This document shows positions 11,821-23,534 of a stretch of DNA of 64,000 nucleotides, in pieces. How positions within the stretch are numbered: position 1 is the stretch's first letter; every line of letters begins with the position of its first letter. A model generated the notes under the pieces. The model made no database searches and was not told the DNA's origin. It saw only the letters and a program-made list of their open reading frames with translations. Origin of the DNA: Myotis daubentonii (lineage: Eukaryota; Chordata; Mammalia; Chiroptera; Vespertilionidae); NCBI RefSeq assembly GCF_963259705.1, contig NC_081850.1, positions 36,317,892 through 36,381,891 on the forward strand. Direction: 5' to 3'. The translations under genes and the position numbers were made by a program.

Positions 11821-12253
11821 GAGTTGTGATAAATACATCACCCAATAACTTGAAGGAAATTAAAGATGTAAGCTGCCCCAAGTGATCCACACATTAATTT
11901 ATTCTAAAAACTCATATTGAACACTTCACGTAAGTCAAACTCAATATTTGGTGTTATGAACCCAGAGACAAAAAAAGACATAATTCTTGCCTTAAAGGTT
12001 TTATAATCTAGTATCCAATTTGGCAACAAATCCAGTTTCAAGAGTTCAAGGGACAGATTCTTGAGTTTATTTTTATTAAAAAATGAAATAGCAAGAATTA
12101 GCATAAGGATTTAGCAACTCTATGTAATCCAGATCAATATGCCTTAGCACTTAATATGCAACTTACTTATTGCAAGTTTTTGTGAAAAGAGCTAAATACA
12201 TACTTTAAAAATTCTGGAAAAAAGGAGAATGTGTTGCTTATGCCTGCACAAGG
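11821..12253. other. Unique AT-rich sequence, nothing recognised
   Basis: This is the insertion neighbourhood of the LINE-1 that follows. It contains no frame above 70 codons with any recognisable content. Confidence 0.4.
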
Positions 12254-14845
12254 TCCATTCCTTCTTCTTTTTTTAAATTTAAATTCTTTATTGTTCAAAG
12301 TATTACGTAAGTCTCCTCCCCCCACATTGACTTCTCCCCAGCCGCCCCCACGCCCCAGCACATGCCCTCACCCTACTACCTGTCTGTATCCATTAGTTAT
12401 GCTCATATGCATGCATACAAGTCCTTTGATTGATCTCTTACTCCCTCACTCCCCACCTTCCCTCATAGTTTGGCCAGTCCGTTCAACGCTTCTATGAGTC
12501 TGGTTCTATTTTTGTTCATCAGTTTATGTTGTTCATTACATCCCACAAATGAGTGAGGTACTGTGATATTTATCTTGCTCCAACTGGCTTAGCATAAGGC
12601 TCTCCAGTTCTATCCATGCTGTTGCAAACGGTAAGAATTCCTTCTTTTTTACAGCAGCGTAGTATTCCAGTGTGTACTAGTAGATATGCCACAGATATTC
12701 CACTCATCTGCTTATGGGCACTTACGCTGTTTCCAAATCTTAGCTATTGTAAATTGTGCTGCTATGAACATAGGGGCGCATATATCCTTTCTGATTGGTG
12801 TTTCTGTTTTCTTAGAATATATTTCTAGAAGTGGGATTACTGAGTCAAATGCAAGTTCCATTTTTAGTTTTTGAGGAAATGCCATACTGTTTTCCACAGT
12901 GGCTGCACAGTCTGCATTCCCACCAGGAGTGCAAGAGTGTTCTTTTTTCTCCACATTCTCTCCAGCACTTGTTGTTTGTTGATTTGTTGATGATAGCCAT
13001 TCTGACAAGTGTGAGATGGTACTTCATTGTTGTTTTGATTTGCATCTCTCAGATGATTAGTGACTTTGAGCATGTTTTCATATGTCTCTTGGCCTTCTGT
13101 ATGTCTCCTTTCGAAAAGTGTCTACTTAGGTCCTTTGCTCATTTTTTTTATTGGATTGTTTATCTTCCCTTTGTTAAGTTGTATGAGTTCCCTATAAATT
13201 TTGGAGATTAAACCCTTATCAGAGATAATATTGGCAAATAATGTTTTCCCATGCAATGGGCTTTCTTGTTGTTTTGTTGATGGTTTCTTTTGCTGTGCAG
13301 AAGCTTTTTATTTTGATGTAGTCCCATTTGTTTATTTTCTCCTTTGTTTTCATTGCCCTAGTAGCTGTATTGGTAAAGATATTGCTATGACAAATATCTG
13401 CTATTTTGCTGCCTAAAAGCCTCCTTTTAGGATTTTTATGGTTTCCCTTCTTACGTTTAAGTCCTTTATCCATTTTGAGTTTATTTTTGTGTGTGGTGTA
13501 AGTTGGTGGTCTAGTTTCATTTTTTTGCATGTATCTGTCTAATTTTCCCAACAGCATTTATTGAAGAGACTGTCTTAACTCCATTGTATGCTCTTGCCTC
13601 CTTTGCCAAATATTAATTGAGCAGAATGGCTTGGGTCAATTTCTGGGTTATCTGCTCTGTTCCATTGGTCTCTATGTCTGCTCTTGTGCCAGTATCAGGC
13701 AGTTTTGAAAAAAGTGGCTTTGTAGTATAGCTTGATATCTGGTATTGTGATCCCTCCAACTTTGTCCTTTTTCTCAAGATTGCTGTGGTTATTCGGGGTC
13801 TTTTTTTATTCCAGATGAATTTTTGGAGAGTTTGTTCTAGGTCTTTGAAATATGCCACTGATATTTTAATAGGGATTGCATTGAATCTGTAAATTGCTTT
13901 GGGTAGTATGGACATTTTAATGATGTTGATTCTACCAGTCCATATACAGTATATTCTTCCATTTGTTTATGTCTTCCTCTCTCTCTTTTTTCAGCATCCT
14001 GTAATTTTCTGAGTACAGCTCCTTTACCTCCTGGATTAAATTTATTCTTAGGTATCTTAATTATTTTTGTTGCAATGGTAAATGGGATTGCTTTTTCATT
14101 TCTCTTTCTGTGAGTTCATTAATTTTGTATCCTGCTACATTGCCAAATTCATTTATTAGATTTGGTAGTTCTTTTATGGATTCTTTAGGCTTTTCTATGT
14201 ACAATATCATGACATCTATGAATAATGACAATTTTACTTCTTCTTTTCCAATTTGTATGCCTTTTGTTTCTTCTTCTTGTCTGATCACTATGGCTAGTAC
14301 TTCCAGTACTGTCAAACAGGCGTGGTGAAAGTGGGCATCCCTGTCTTGTTCCTGTTCTTAGGGGAAATGGTTTTAGTTTTTGCCCATTGAGTATGATGTT
14401 GGCTGTAGGTTTGTCATATACTAGTAAGGCTTTGATTATGTTGAGGTATGATCCCTCTATTCCCACTTTGCTGAGAGTTTTTATCAGGAAAGGGTGTTGA
14501 ATTTTGTCAAATTCCTTTTCTGCATCAATTGATATGATTATGTGATTTTTGTCTCTCAGTTTGTTTATGTGATGTATTACGTTTAGTGATTTGTGGATAT
14601 TTGCCAGCCTTGCATCTCTGGAATAAATTCCACTTGGTCATGGTGTATGATCTTTCTAATGTAATGCTGGATCTGATTTGCTAGAATTTTGTTGAGGAGT
14701 TTAGCATCTATGTTCATCAGGGATATTTGCCTGTAATTCTTTTTTATTTGTTTTGTGGTGTCTTTATCTGGTTTTGGGATTAGAGTAATGCTAGCTTCAT
14801 AGAAAGAGCTTGGAAGTGTGCCTACCTCTTGAATTTTTTGTAATA

Positions 14846-15183
14846 CAGTAGGTCCTAGGGTTACGGATTACATCAGAGATCCATTCCTACAGTGCGATAT
14901 AATACGATTTTTGCTGTAAGTCGTAACCCACCTACATAAGCACCTACATCACTCACATGGAGCACATACACAGCAGTAATGAAGTGAAACAATAAAAAAA
15001 GAAAATTAAAAGAAAGATAACTATTCCTGACCTTTACTTGTGGTAAATAAATGATAAAAAAAACATAAAGCACATATGTACATATGTCGAAATGACAGAA
15101 CTTTTTTTTATAAATAAATGGGAGTTGGAGACATAACCACGAAATGATGTACGTCGAGTCCAACATAACCCAAGGACTGTCTC
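14846..15183. mobile_element. Tigger/pogo-like MITE inside LINE-1
   Basis: The element is bounded by TA dinucleotides (14844-14845 and 15184-15185). Left end 'cagtaggtcctagggttacg' and the complement of right end 'gagacagtccttgggttatg' form imperfect terminal inverted repeats. Flanking L1 ORF2 text joins smoothly if it is removed. TA target duplication and CAGT ends fit the Tc1/mariner-pogo (Tigger) group. At about 338 bp it has no transposase; the minus frame within it is a chance frame. Confidence 0.85.
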
Positions 15184-16084
15184 TAGTCTGAGAAGAATAG
15201 GTTTTAGTTCTTCTTTGAATGTATGATAAAACTCTCCTGTGAAGCCATCTGGCCCCAGGCTTTTGTTTGCTGGACGCTTAATGATGACTGCTTCTATTTC
15301 CTCCTTAGTTAGTTTCCTCCTTTCGGTCTGTTGAGATTTTTTTATTCTTCTTGGTTGAGTTTTGTAAGGTCATATTTTTCTAGGAATATGTTCATTTCCT
15401 CTAGATTGTTTAGTTTGTTGGAGTTGTTCATAGTATTTTTTTATAATCTTTTGTATTTCTGTGGGGTCTGCTGTTATTTCGCCTCTTTCATTTCTGATTT
15501 TGTTTATTTGGGTCCTCTCTCTTTGCTTCTTGGTGAGCCTGGCTAGAGGTTCATCAATCTTGTTTATCCTTTCAAAGAACCAGCTCTTGGTTTCATTGAT
15601 CTTTTATATTGTTGTTGTTTTTCTGGTGTCTATTTCATTTATTTCTGCTCTGATCTTTATTACCTCCTTCCTTATGCTCACTCTGGGCTTTTCTTGTTGC
15701 TCTCTTTCTAATTCTTTAAGTTGTAGAGTTAGACCATTTATTACCAGTTTTTCTTGTTTTTTGAGGTAGACCTGTAATGCTATGAACTTCCCTCTCTGGA
15801 CTGCTTTTACTGTGTCCAATTGGATTGTTATGTTTTCGCTGTAATTCATATCCAGGATGTTTTTACTTTTTTCTTAGATCTCTTTGGTAACCCAATCATT
15901 GTTTCATAGCATGCTATTCAGCCTCCAAGTGTTTGAATTTTTTTATTGTTTTTATTGTAGTTTATTTCTAATACTAGGGGCCCGGTGCACGAAATTCGTG
16001 CACTGGGTGTGTGTGTGTGGGGGGGTGTCCCTCAGCCCAGCCTGCCCCCTCTCACATACTGGGAGCCCTCAGGCGTTGACCCCC

Positions 16085-16780
16085 ATCACCCTCCAATCGC
16101 AGGATCGGCCCCTTGCCCAGGCCTGACGCCTCAGACAGAGGTGTCAGGCCTGGGCAGGGGACCCTCATTTCCCCCCATCACTGGTTCTGCCCCCAGCCCA
16201 GGCCTGATGCCTCTGGCCCAGGCATCAGGCCTGGGCATGGGACCCCCAGACCCCTCCGATTGCTGGCTCTGCCCCTTGCCCAGGCCTGATGCCTCAACCA
16301 GAGGTGTAGACCCCCATCACCCTCTGATCACCTGATTGGCCAGAGGTGTCAGGCTTGGACAGGGGATCCTCATCTCCCCCCGATCACTGGCTCTGGCCCC
16401 CGCCCAGGCCTGAGGCCTCTGGCCCAGGAATCATGCCTGGGCAGGGGACCCCCATCTCCCTCTGATCGCTTGCTCCACCCCCCGCCCAAGCCTGACGCCT
16501 CTGACCCAGGCTTCAGGCCTGGGCAAGGGGACCATCATATCCCCCCAATCCCCGGCTCAGCCCCCCGCCCAGGCCTGACGCCTCTGACCCAGGCTTCAGG
16601 CCTGGGCAAGGGGACCATCATATCCCCCCAATCCCCGGCTCCGCCCCCCGCCCAGGCCTGATGCCTCGGCCAGAGGAGTTGACCCTCATCACCCTCCGAT
16701 CACCAATCACCGGATCGGCCCCTTGACCAGGCCTGAGGCCTCCGGCAGAGGTGTCAGGCCTGGGCAGGGGAACCCCAGCT
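16085..16780. repeat. ~82 bp hairpin-forming minisatellite in Helitron
   Basis: The phrase 'caggcctgggca' or a close variant recurs at 16145, 16226, 16350, 16432, 16514, 16597 and 16755, mostly 81-83 bases apart. Each unit pairs 'gcccaggcctga' with a downstream 'tcaggcctgggc', so every unit is a potential hairpin. Long frames across this block on both strands are artefacts of the repeat. Confidence 0.9.
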
Positions 16781-17137
16781 CCCCGCAGTTGCAGGCTCCG
16801 CCCCTGCCCAGGCCTAACACCTCTGGCTGAGGCGTCCGGCTCGGGCAGCGGGGACCCGCAGCTGCAGCGGCCCCGCGATCGTGGGCTCCGCTTTAGGCCC
16901 AGGCAAGGGACCCCTAGCTCCCGGGACTGCCAGCTTTGACCGTGTCCAGCTCCCATCACTGGCTCCACCCCTACTTCCTGCTATCACTGGCCAGGGTGGA
17001 AAAGGCACCTGATTCTCCGATCATGGCTGGGGGGCAGCTCTTAGCTCCCCCCTGGGTTTCCGATCACTGTCAGTGGCAGGGGGCTTCTTCCTGCTTTCCC
17101 TTTTGCCTCCCTGCATTGTGCCTACATATGCAAATTA

Positions 17138-17215
17138 ACCGCCATCTTGTTGGCAGTTAACTGCCAATCTTAGTTGGCAGTTAACTGCCAATCATAGTTG
17201 GCAGTTAATTTGCAT
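17138..17215. repeat. Palindromic TTGGCAGTTAACTGCCAA block near Helitron 5' end
   Basis: The 18-base palindrome 'ttggcagttaactgccaa' occurs twice, followed by a third half-copy leading into 'taatttgcatat'. Just before lies 'ccgccatcttg', a YY1-like word. The Helitron at 24418 has one fewer copy. Confidence 0.85.
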
Positions 17216-18040
17216 ATAGCCCTGATTAGCCAATGAAAAGGGTATCGTCGTACGCCAATTACCATTTTTCTCTTTTATTAGTGTAGATTATGCCACTGTG
17301 GTCTGAGAAGATGCTTGATATGATTTCAACCTTCTTGAATTTGTAGAGACTTTGCCTGTGACCCAATATGTGGTCTATCTTTGAAAATGTCCCATGTGCA
17401 CTGAGAAGAATGTATATTCTGTAGCTTTGGAGTGAAATGTTCTGAAGCTGTCAATTAAGTCCATCTGATGTAGTCCATCTGAGTCATTTAGGATTGCTGT
17501 TTATTTACTAATTTTTTGTCTAGACGATTTGTCCAGTGATGTCAGTGGGGTATTAAAGTCCCCTATTATGATCATATTGCTGTCGATCTCTCCCTTGATA
17601 TCTTCCAGAAGTTTTTTTTTTTATGTATTTGGGTGCTCCTGCGTTAGGTGCATATATGTTTACCAGAGTTATATCGTTTTGTTGTATAGATCCCTTTAGT
17701 ATTATGAAGTGGCCTTCCTTATGTTTTGTTATGGCCTTCACTCTGAGGTCTATTTTGTCAGATATAAGTACTGCTACCCCAGCTTTTTTTTCAGTTCCAT
17801 TTGTCTAAAAGATATTTTTCTATCCCTTCACTTTCAGTCTGTGTGAGTCTCTTGTTCTGAGGTGGGTCTGTTGTAGACAGCATATATATGTGTCATGTTT
17901 TCTTATCCATTCAGCCATTCAATGTCTTTTTTTGGAGCATTTGGGCCATTTACATTTAAAGTTATTATTGATAGGTACTTGTTTGTATCCATTTTCATTT
18001 TTTGTGCCTGTGTTCCTTCTTCCCTTTTTTTTTCTTCTTT

Positions 18041-18566
18041 TTACAACAGTCCCTTTAGCATTTCTTGCATTACTGGCTTGGTAGTGATAAACTCCCTTAG
18101 CCTTTTTCTGTCTATGAAGCTCCTGATTTCCCCTTCAATTTTGAATGATAACCTTGCTGAATAGAGTATTCTTAGATTCAGTCCCTTGCTTTGCATCACT
18201 TTGCATACTTCATTCCATTTCTTTATGGCCTGATGTGTTTCTATTGAGAAATCATTTGATAATCTAATGGGAGATCCCTTGTAGGTAACTTTCTGTCTCT
18301 CTCTTGCAGCCTTTAAGAGTCTCTCTTTGTTGTTAATGTTTGCCATTGTAATTACAACATGTCTTGGTGTAGGTCTTTCTGGGTTCATCTTGTTTGGGAC
18401 TCTCTGTGCTTGTGTGACTTTTTTATTCCCCAGTCAGGGAAGTTTTCTGACATTATTTCTTCTAACAGGTTTTCTAACCCTTGCTCCTCTTCTTAATTTT
18501 TTTACCTTGTCTTTCCCATCTTTCACCAGACTTTTTCCAACTGGAATAAAGTACTCTCCAGACTAT
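18041..18566 (-). pseudogene. LINE-1 ORF1 pseudogene (C-terminal part)
   Basis: The minus frame 18041-18388 encodes about 115 residues matching the ORF1p RNA-binding C-terminal domain. It opens near 'PERPTPRHVV' and includes 'KAARERQKVTYKGSPIRL' and 'ARLSFKIEGEIRSF'. Upstream (18389-18490) the ORF1 sequence continues with 'NFPDWGIKKSHKHRES' but in another phase, so a single-base indel near 18388-18392 separates them. The coiled-coil N-terminal part is missing through 5' truncation. The usual product is about 300-340 residues. Confidence 0.9.
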
Positions 18567-18570
18567 TCAA

Positions 18571-18693
18571 TGCCTTCTTCCCCAGATATGCCACGTACAT
18601 TCCCACCTCTGTGCCTTCTTCCCCAGATATGCCACGTACATTCCCACCTCTGTGCCTTCTTCCCCAGATATGCTACATACATTCCCACCTCTG
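18571..18693. repeat. 41-bp tandem repeat, three copies
   Basis: Three consecutive 41-bp units start at 18571, 18612 and 18653, each beginning 'tgccttcttccccagatatg'. Copies 1 and 2 are identical; copy 3 has two substitutions. The first unit overlaps the right-hand L1 target-duplication candidate, so expansion began at the L1 5' junction. Confidence 0.95.
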
Positions 18694-20384
18694 TGTCTCC
18701 CCTGAATGGCCCTGCCCTCCCTCCTCTGCTTTCCTAGATCCTCTCCTTCAAGCTCCTGCCAATTAAGATTTAGTAACCCAGAAGAGAAACCCAGTGACAG
18801 TGGCTTAACCCAAGAGGCATTTGGTTTTCCTGCCCAAGAAGTTCAGAAGTACACCTTCCAGGGCTGGTTCAGTTGTGCAAGGATTCATTGAAGGCCTAGG
18901 ACCTTCCCTCCTCCTATTCCATCTGGCTTCGCACATAGCTTTTGTCCTCTAGGTTGTAAAATGGCAATCCCACCTCTGAACATCACATGAGCATCAGATG
19001 GAGGAAATGGGCAAAGGCAAATCTTTGAGGCTATGTAAGTCTTCCTGGGAGCCCTGCCTTGTTCATCCTATTGGCCAGGAATATGCAACATTGTTACCCA
19101 AGCTTCAAGGGGACTAATACTTTTCTGGAGTTTGATCAGAAAGAATGGGAGAAAGGACATTGGGTAGGCAACTAGCAGTTTCTGCCACAAATATCATACT
19201 AAATCTTCCACGAAGCCTTTTTGGACTCCATTTTTCTATAAAGATCTCTCCTGGTGAAAAAAATCCCTCAGCATTTACTCTGTTCTCCTCCCATTTGGAG
19301 CCCATCCACAATAATGATGTATCTACATACAAAAATAGTAGGCAGAAATTTCAACCTATAATCTTGACGTGTAAAAAATATCTTTTTTCAATTTCTTTAA
19401 CTCAAATTGAATCTGACTCTTGGCTTCATCCCCATATACATCAGTTATTATGTGAAGTGAAGAACACTCCTAATTCACACCCAAAAACAGAAGACTTACT
19501 TGTTATTTTTAATCATTCAGCCCATTACAGTTCCCGCCAATATTCTAATTGTCCAAGCCCAGTCTATTCCAATGGAGTTTGGAACTCTGTATACAAGTCA
19601 CATGTGGGCTAAAGAAATTAAAATAAAGGTAAGTGTTGTAGGGTACAGAGCCAGCATCATTCAGGGTGCTATGCAGTTTTTTTCCTCAGACATATTGTAC
19701 TGCCACTGACCAGGAAGTTGACCCCACTGCTCTTTGACCCTCCCCTGGATTTTGGAGGGTCTCAGAGAAATCCCTCCCTGTGCCCTATTGCACAAAATTC
19801 TTCCCCATCCACTCCACTCTCCAGTGAGCCTCGCCTTTAGGAAAAGAGCAGGCAGCTGGTACCATGGAATCCATGTCTGCTTTAACACTTACAGGGAACC
19901 TAAGAGGGCCTAACTACCTTTGTTGTTCAGGTGAAGGCAAACTACAAGAGGAAAATGAAAATACATCTCTTAATAAAGTTTCCTATGACATCTTATGACT
20001 TGTGTCCACATCCAGAAAGAAGCTCCCAACCCCCTTAGAAGACACTATGGTATTCCACACTTAACATGTCTGCAGCATAGTAACTGTTCAATAAATGCAC
20101 CTTTGGTATTGAACAAGTTACTCAAAACTAAGTTTTGCTCAGTTGCATCAGTGAGAAATGAGGAGTACAGTGTATGAAGATGGTGTAGACAGCTACTGAC
20201 TTGAAACAATGGGTCCTCAAAGCTCATTGTCTCAGACTTGGTTATGTCAAGTAATGTAAGTAATAGGAGTTGGAAGTCTTAAATCTAGTGAACAATCATT
20301 TAAAGCACTTTGGATGGGGACAAGGTCATAAAAACCACAACTGAGATATGAAAACAAATATAGATCAGGCCAGTTGCTCGGTGC
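18694..20384. other. Unique sequence, no gene recognised
   Basis: The largest frame (19145-19612, 155 codons, plus) has no domain and a composition typical of chance. Around 19190-19330 there is faint L2-like text ('cacgaagcctttttgg') that I cannot place firmly. Confidence 0.4.
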
Positions 20385-20545
20385 AGAGAAAAGCACGTGG
20401 ATTTTAAAAGTCAAAAAGACATGGCTTTAATTCTCAGGCTGTGGAAGTTGGTGAACCTCTCTGATCCTCTGTTTCCTCGTTGATTAAGTAGGGATGAAAC
20501 CTTCTTGAGCACATCTAACCCGCACATGTCACCTAGCTTAGAGAA
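20385..20545 (+). mobile_element. MIR SINE fragment (sense)
   Basis: It reads as a diverged sense MIR: 'agcacgtggattttaaaag', 'acatggctttaattctcagg', then 'aacctctctgatcctctgtt' and 'tcctcgttgattaagtaggg', corresponding to the tRNA-like head and core. Confidence 0.7.
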
Positions 20546-21830
20546 GGATGAAGTGTCATGGAGATGAGAAGGAGAAAATGTGTCCAACAAACGCCCATAG
20601 CCAAGAATTGGTTGATTCTTCAGGAAATATTTGTTTCCCTTTCTACTTCTCTTTCTCCAGTGATTTACTCTGACCTTGGGCTCCTTAGCAATACATGGTG
20701 CTGTCAAAATGACTGCCTTTCAGTTCAACGTGCCATCTAATTAATACTTTAAGTGTCAAAACTAGCATTTACTTTTTAGATGAACCTAAGAGTCATCAAT
20801 GTTATCCTCCTACCTCAGGGCATTTTTCCTTACATGTTCCAGAACTTCATTAAAGTCGCCTTCTGTGAAATTAAGCTTGCCATCCCCTTCATCAAAACCC
20901 TCTCCTCAAACTCCTCTGTCTCTCTTGGTCACTCTGACTTGAAGAGTCATCTGCATTTTCTCCCAGCCCAGGCACAAATCTTGGCACTATTTACTTTCCA
21001 AAACCTCGCCTACTTATCTATTCTGTTCATTTTCTTCTGCAGCCTCCTGCGCACTGGTTCTCTTCACCTCGCAAGTAGAATGTTGCCAAAGCTTCCTAAA
21101 TGCTTTGCTCATAACGATGCCTGGATTTGCCAGCTATCTTTTCACTGTTTCCAAGTCTTTCCTCACCAGAGGGAAGGAAAATGGCTTTTAGATCTCAGCA
21201 GCATCTAGCAAGTGCAGACACATAAGAGTCCCTCAAAAAAGACCTTACTGGATGGCATCATTTTTCGTTCCACGTGAGCTCAGCTGTGCATTGCAGCCAG
21301 GGAGCTGCACTCACGTGATTAGAGCAGTGCTTTCCATTTGCACCACATTCTTTCCAGAAGTTTGTTCATTAGGCCACAATCACACCTTCCAAAAATGCAT
21401 TCCTTTAAAAAGAAGTGTGCCTTTCTTTTATTTGACAAAAAAATTCATATAAACTTTTTATTTTTTGGCATTTCCTTTGACAATAATCTGGTTTAAACTA
21501 GTAGTGTCTTACCTAATCTCCTGAAAATGTAGTTTCAAGTATATTTTTGTTCTCAGTCATATTACATCCTTTCATTGTTAAGTTTTATTGATCCTTTATA
21601 AAAACCAAAGTGGTCAATATCTCATTTCTCTTTATGCAATTGAATAAGCCAATACAATAGCTTCTGTCTAAAATGCTGAGGTTCTCTTTATTTTTAAAAA
21701 ATGCTACTAATAGACCTTATATTGAGGTTTCCCTTTTCCACAATCTGAAATATGAAAATGGAATAATTGTTGAAAAAGTCAGGTTCTCCCAAAAATATAG
21801 GCAAAACTTCCCTTGTTCATCTCCTTTTCT
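20546..21830. other. Unique sequence, no gene recognised
   Basis: A 142-codon plus frame at 20780-21208 lies in text weakly reminiscent of an L2 (pyrimidine-rich). It has no domain and I do not call it a gene. Confidence 0.4.
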
Positions 21831-21988
21831 TTCTTTTTTTTATATTTATTTATTTATTTTATTGTTTTATTGCTTAAAGTATTACAAAGGGTATTACATA
21901 TGTGTCCTTTTTTTTCCCCCGCCCTTGACAATCCCCTGGCCTCCCCTACCCCCCAGTGTCTTATGTCCATTGGTTATGCTTATATGCA
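21831..21988 (-). mobile_element. LINE-1 3' UTR fragment (5'-truncated)
   Basis: Plus-strand T-rich start, then 'attgcttaaagtattacaaa', a C-rich tract, 'cttgacaatcccctggcctc' and 'tgtcttatgtccattggtta'. This is the complement of the same 3' UTR present at 39521-39800, so it is a short, fairly young insertion of the same L1 lineage. Confidence 0.9.
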
Positions 21989-23534
21989 AAGTCTGACCAA
22001 CCTTGTTATCTACCTCATGTAATGTTTCAGAGAAAAATAAGATGTTTGGGGAAATTTGCTCTGTAAACAGTACACTTTGTGAACAACTTAAAAAAGAGCT
22101 TAATGTCTATCCATAAACACCTCCTCTATGGTTGCAACAGGGGTCATGGTTGTAAACAGTTTATGGTCAATTACTTGATCAACAGTCATTGAAATAAAAG
22201 GTATTCCGGGTTCTCTCTGTGACTCTGCCCTGCATGCACCCTCCAGCAGAAAAATACCTTTTAACCAATTGCAGAAGAACTTGTCCACAAATGTTTCTAA
22301 TTCAGCTAAACATCTTGATAGGAAATATCATAAATTATATGTACAGGCCTGTCAGTACAATTTTCAACAGGAGTAACATGAGTTCAGTTTGAAATAAAAT
22401 GAAAACTTCAGCCCAATTTCTGAACTTGCTACCTTGAATTTCAATCTAAAACCCACTTGTATAGAGAGTGAGGGCAAATTCTAGTAATTTTGGATAAAAA
22501 CCTACCACTGTGAACGATGTTTAAAGTTTGTTAAACCTATATTTTATACTCTTCTGGGCTCTAGAACAAAAATATGCAAAGGCATAAAAATGTCAAGACA
22601 GATAACCAGATCTAGCAAGACCCATGGTATACTTAAATACTCACTACATTACTGAAGTTCATGCTTGGCTTCCACTTAGGGGTCCTGTTGATTTCCCCAT
22701 CCTAGCCACTAAGAAGAGGGTCACCAAGGGGCAACAGTGTGTGACACTAAATAGAGAAGAAGAGAAGAAATGAGGGGGGGAAGGAGGTGCTAGATTAGTG
22801 TTGATGATCTTGAATATTAATTGCTTTATAAAGTTTATTTGCACTCACTAATGGCATTGTCCCATTATTGTCAGATTGTCTAGAAAGAAAACGAGCACAT
22901 TAACAACTATTTCTAAAGAGCAAATTAACTTGCTAGAAAATCAGTGCAATATAAACATAGGAAATATACACTTGTCTTAGAGAAAGCACACATGTACTCG
23001 GCTCCCTTGTGTTTACACATATGGTGAGTAAGATTTCCTCCAATTCCCCATTCCCAGAGAATAATCCTATACTTCATGTAATAATTTTTTGCTTTTTAAG
23101 ATACAATATATGAAGTGAAGAGAAGGTGTAGACTGGCAGATTATGATTATATAAACAAGTTTCTTGGTTTTCTCACAGAGAAACCTATCTTAGAAATCAT
23201 TGGGGAGCTATTAAAAGTCTCAGAGTATAACACACACACACACACACACCCTCACAAATTCATCCAGGAAGATCCAGTATAATTAATAACAAAATTTTCT
23301 TTCTTTCTTAAAAAGAACATCATATATTAAGTTCAGAATTCTATTCCCATAAGTTTAATGTATCAATATAGACAACAGTACAACAAACTTTTAATTTCTC
23401 ATCCAGATAACAAAGAAAAATAGATATAACCTTAATTATATAGTGTTTGCTGCATGTACAATAGAAGCTCATCAATTAAGAAATACTGGTGTCTAAACTG
23501 CAGTGGAGGAATTGAAGTGTACTTTAAAATATCT
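21989..23534. other. Unique sequence, nothing recognised
   Basis: AT-rich with a short CA run at 23230-23248. No frame exceeds 75 codons. The part nearest 23534 may belong to the L1 fragment that follows, but this is not clear. Confidence 0.4.

Larger units (their letters stand above)
15974..17287 (-). mobile_element. Helitron inserted in LINE-1 ORF2
   Basis: The plus strand begins ctag at 15974 with hairpin 'gtgcacgaaattcgtgcac' and ends 'ttttattagtgtaga' (complement of TCTACACTAATAAAA) at 17287. It lies between host A (15973) and T (17288). Removing it restores uninterrupted L1 text ('ttctaata' + 'ttatgccactg'). Length is 1314 bp, very GC-rich inside an AT-rich host. It holds about seven 82-bp hairpin repeats and a triple 'ttggcagttaa' block near the 5' end. 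No Rep/helicase frame is present. It is the same family as 24418-25152. Confidence 0.95.
12525..17998 (-). pseudogene. LINE-1 ORF2 pseudogene (endonuclease, RT, Cys-rich)
   Basis: ORF2p normally nicks DNA with an APE-like endonuclease and reverse-transcribes L1 RNA. The start ATG lies at 17992 or 17998. The endonuclease part is visible at about 17553-17992 ('HFIILKGSIQQNDITLVNIY'), but its catalytic Glu motif QETH reads QQTH near 17867, followed by an in-frame stop. The RT part at 14061-14466 keeps '[12 protein letters not shown]', but the FADD active site reads FIDV (14211-14222). The C-terminal part spans about 12700-13560. Two foreign insertions split the gene. All frames are broken. Confidence 0.93.
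12268..18566 (-). mobile_element. LINE-1, nearly full coding length, antisense, interrupted twice
   Basis: Read on the minus strand it runs ORF1 C-terminal part, a spacer of about 45 bp, ORF2, then a 3' UTR ending in A-rich sequence (plus-strand T-run at 12268). Candidate target duplications are tccattccttcttc (12254-12267) and tcaatgccttcttc (18567-18580), matching at 12 of 14. It is interrupted by a Tigger-type element (14846-15183) and a Helitron (15974-17287). Without these it is about 4.65 kb. It is 5'-truncated inside ORF1 and carries frameshifts and stops, so it is dead. Confidence 0.93.

Noticed and set aside
16085..16780. CpG island or promoter
   Set aside because: The GC richness comes from the Helitron minisatellite. 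No transcription-start features or adjacent exon were seen.
19145..19612. 155-codon plus-strand frame
   Set aside because: No domain, no exon signals, and weak L2-like text in part of it.
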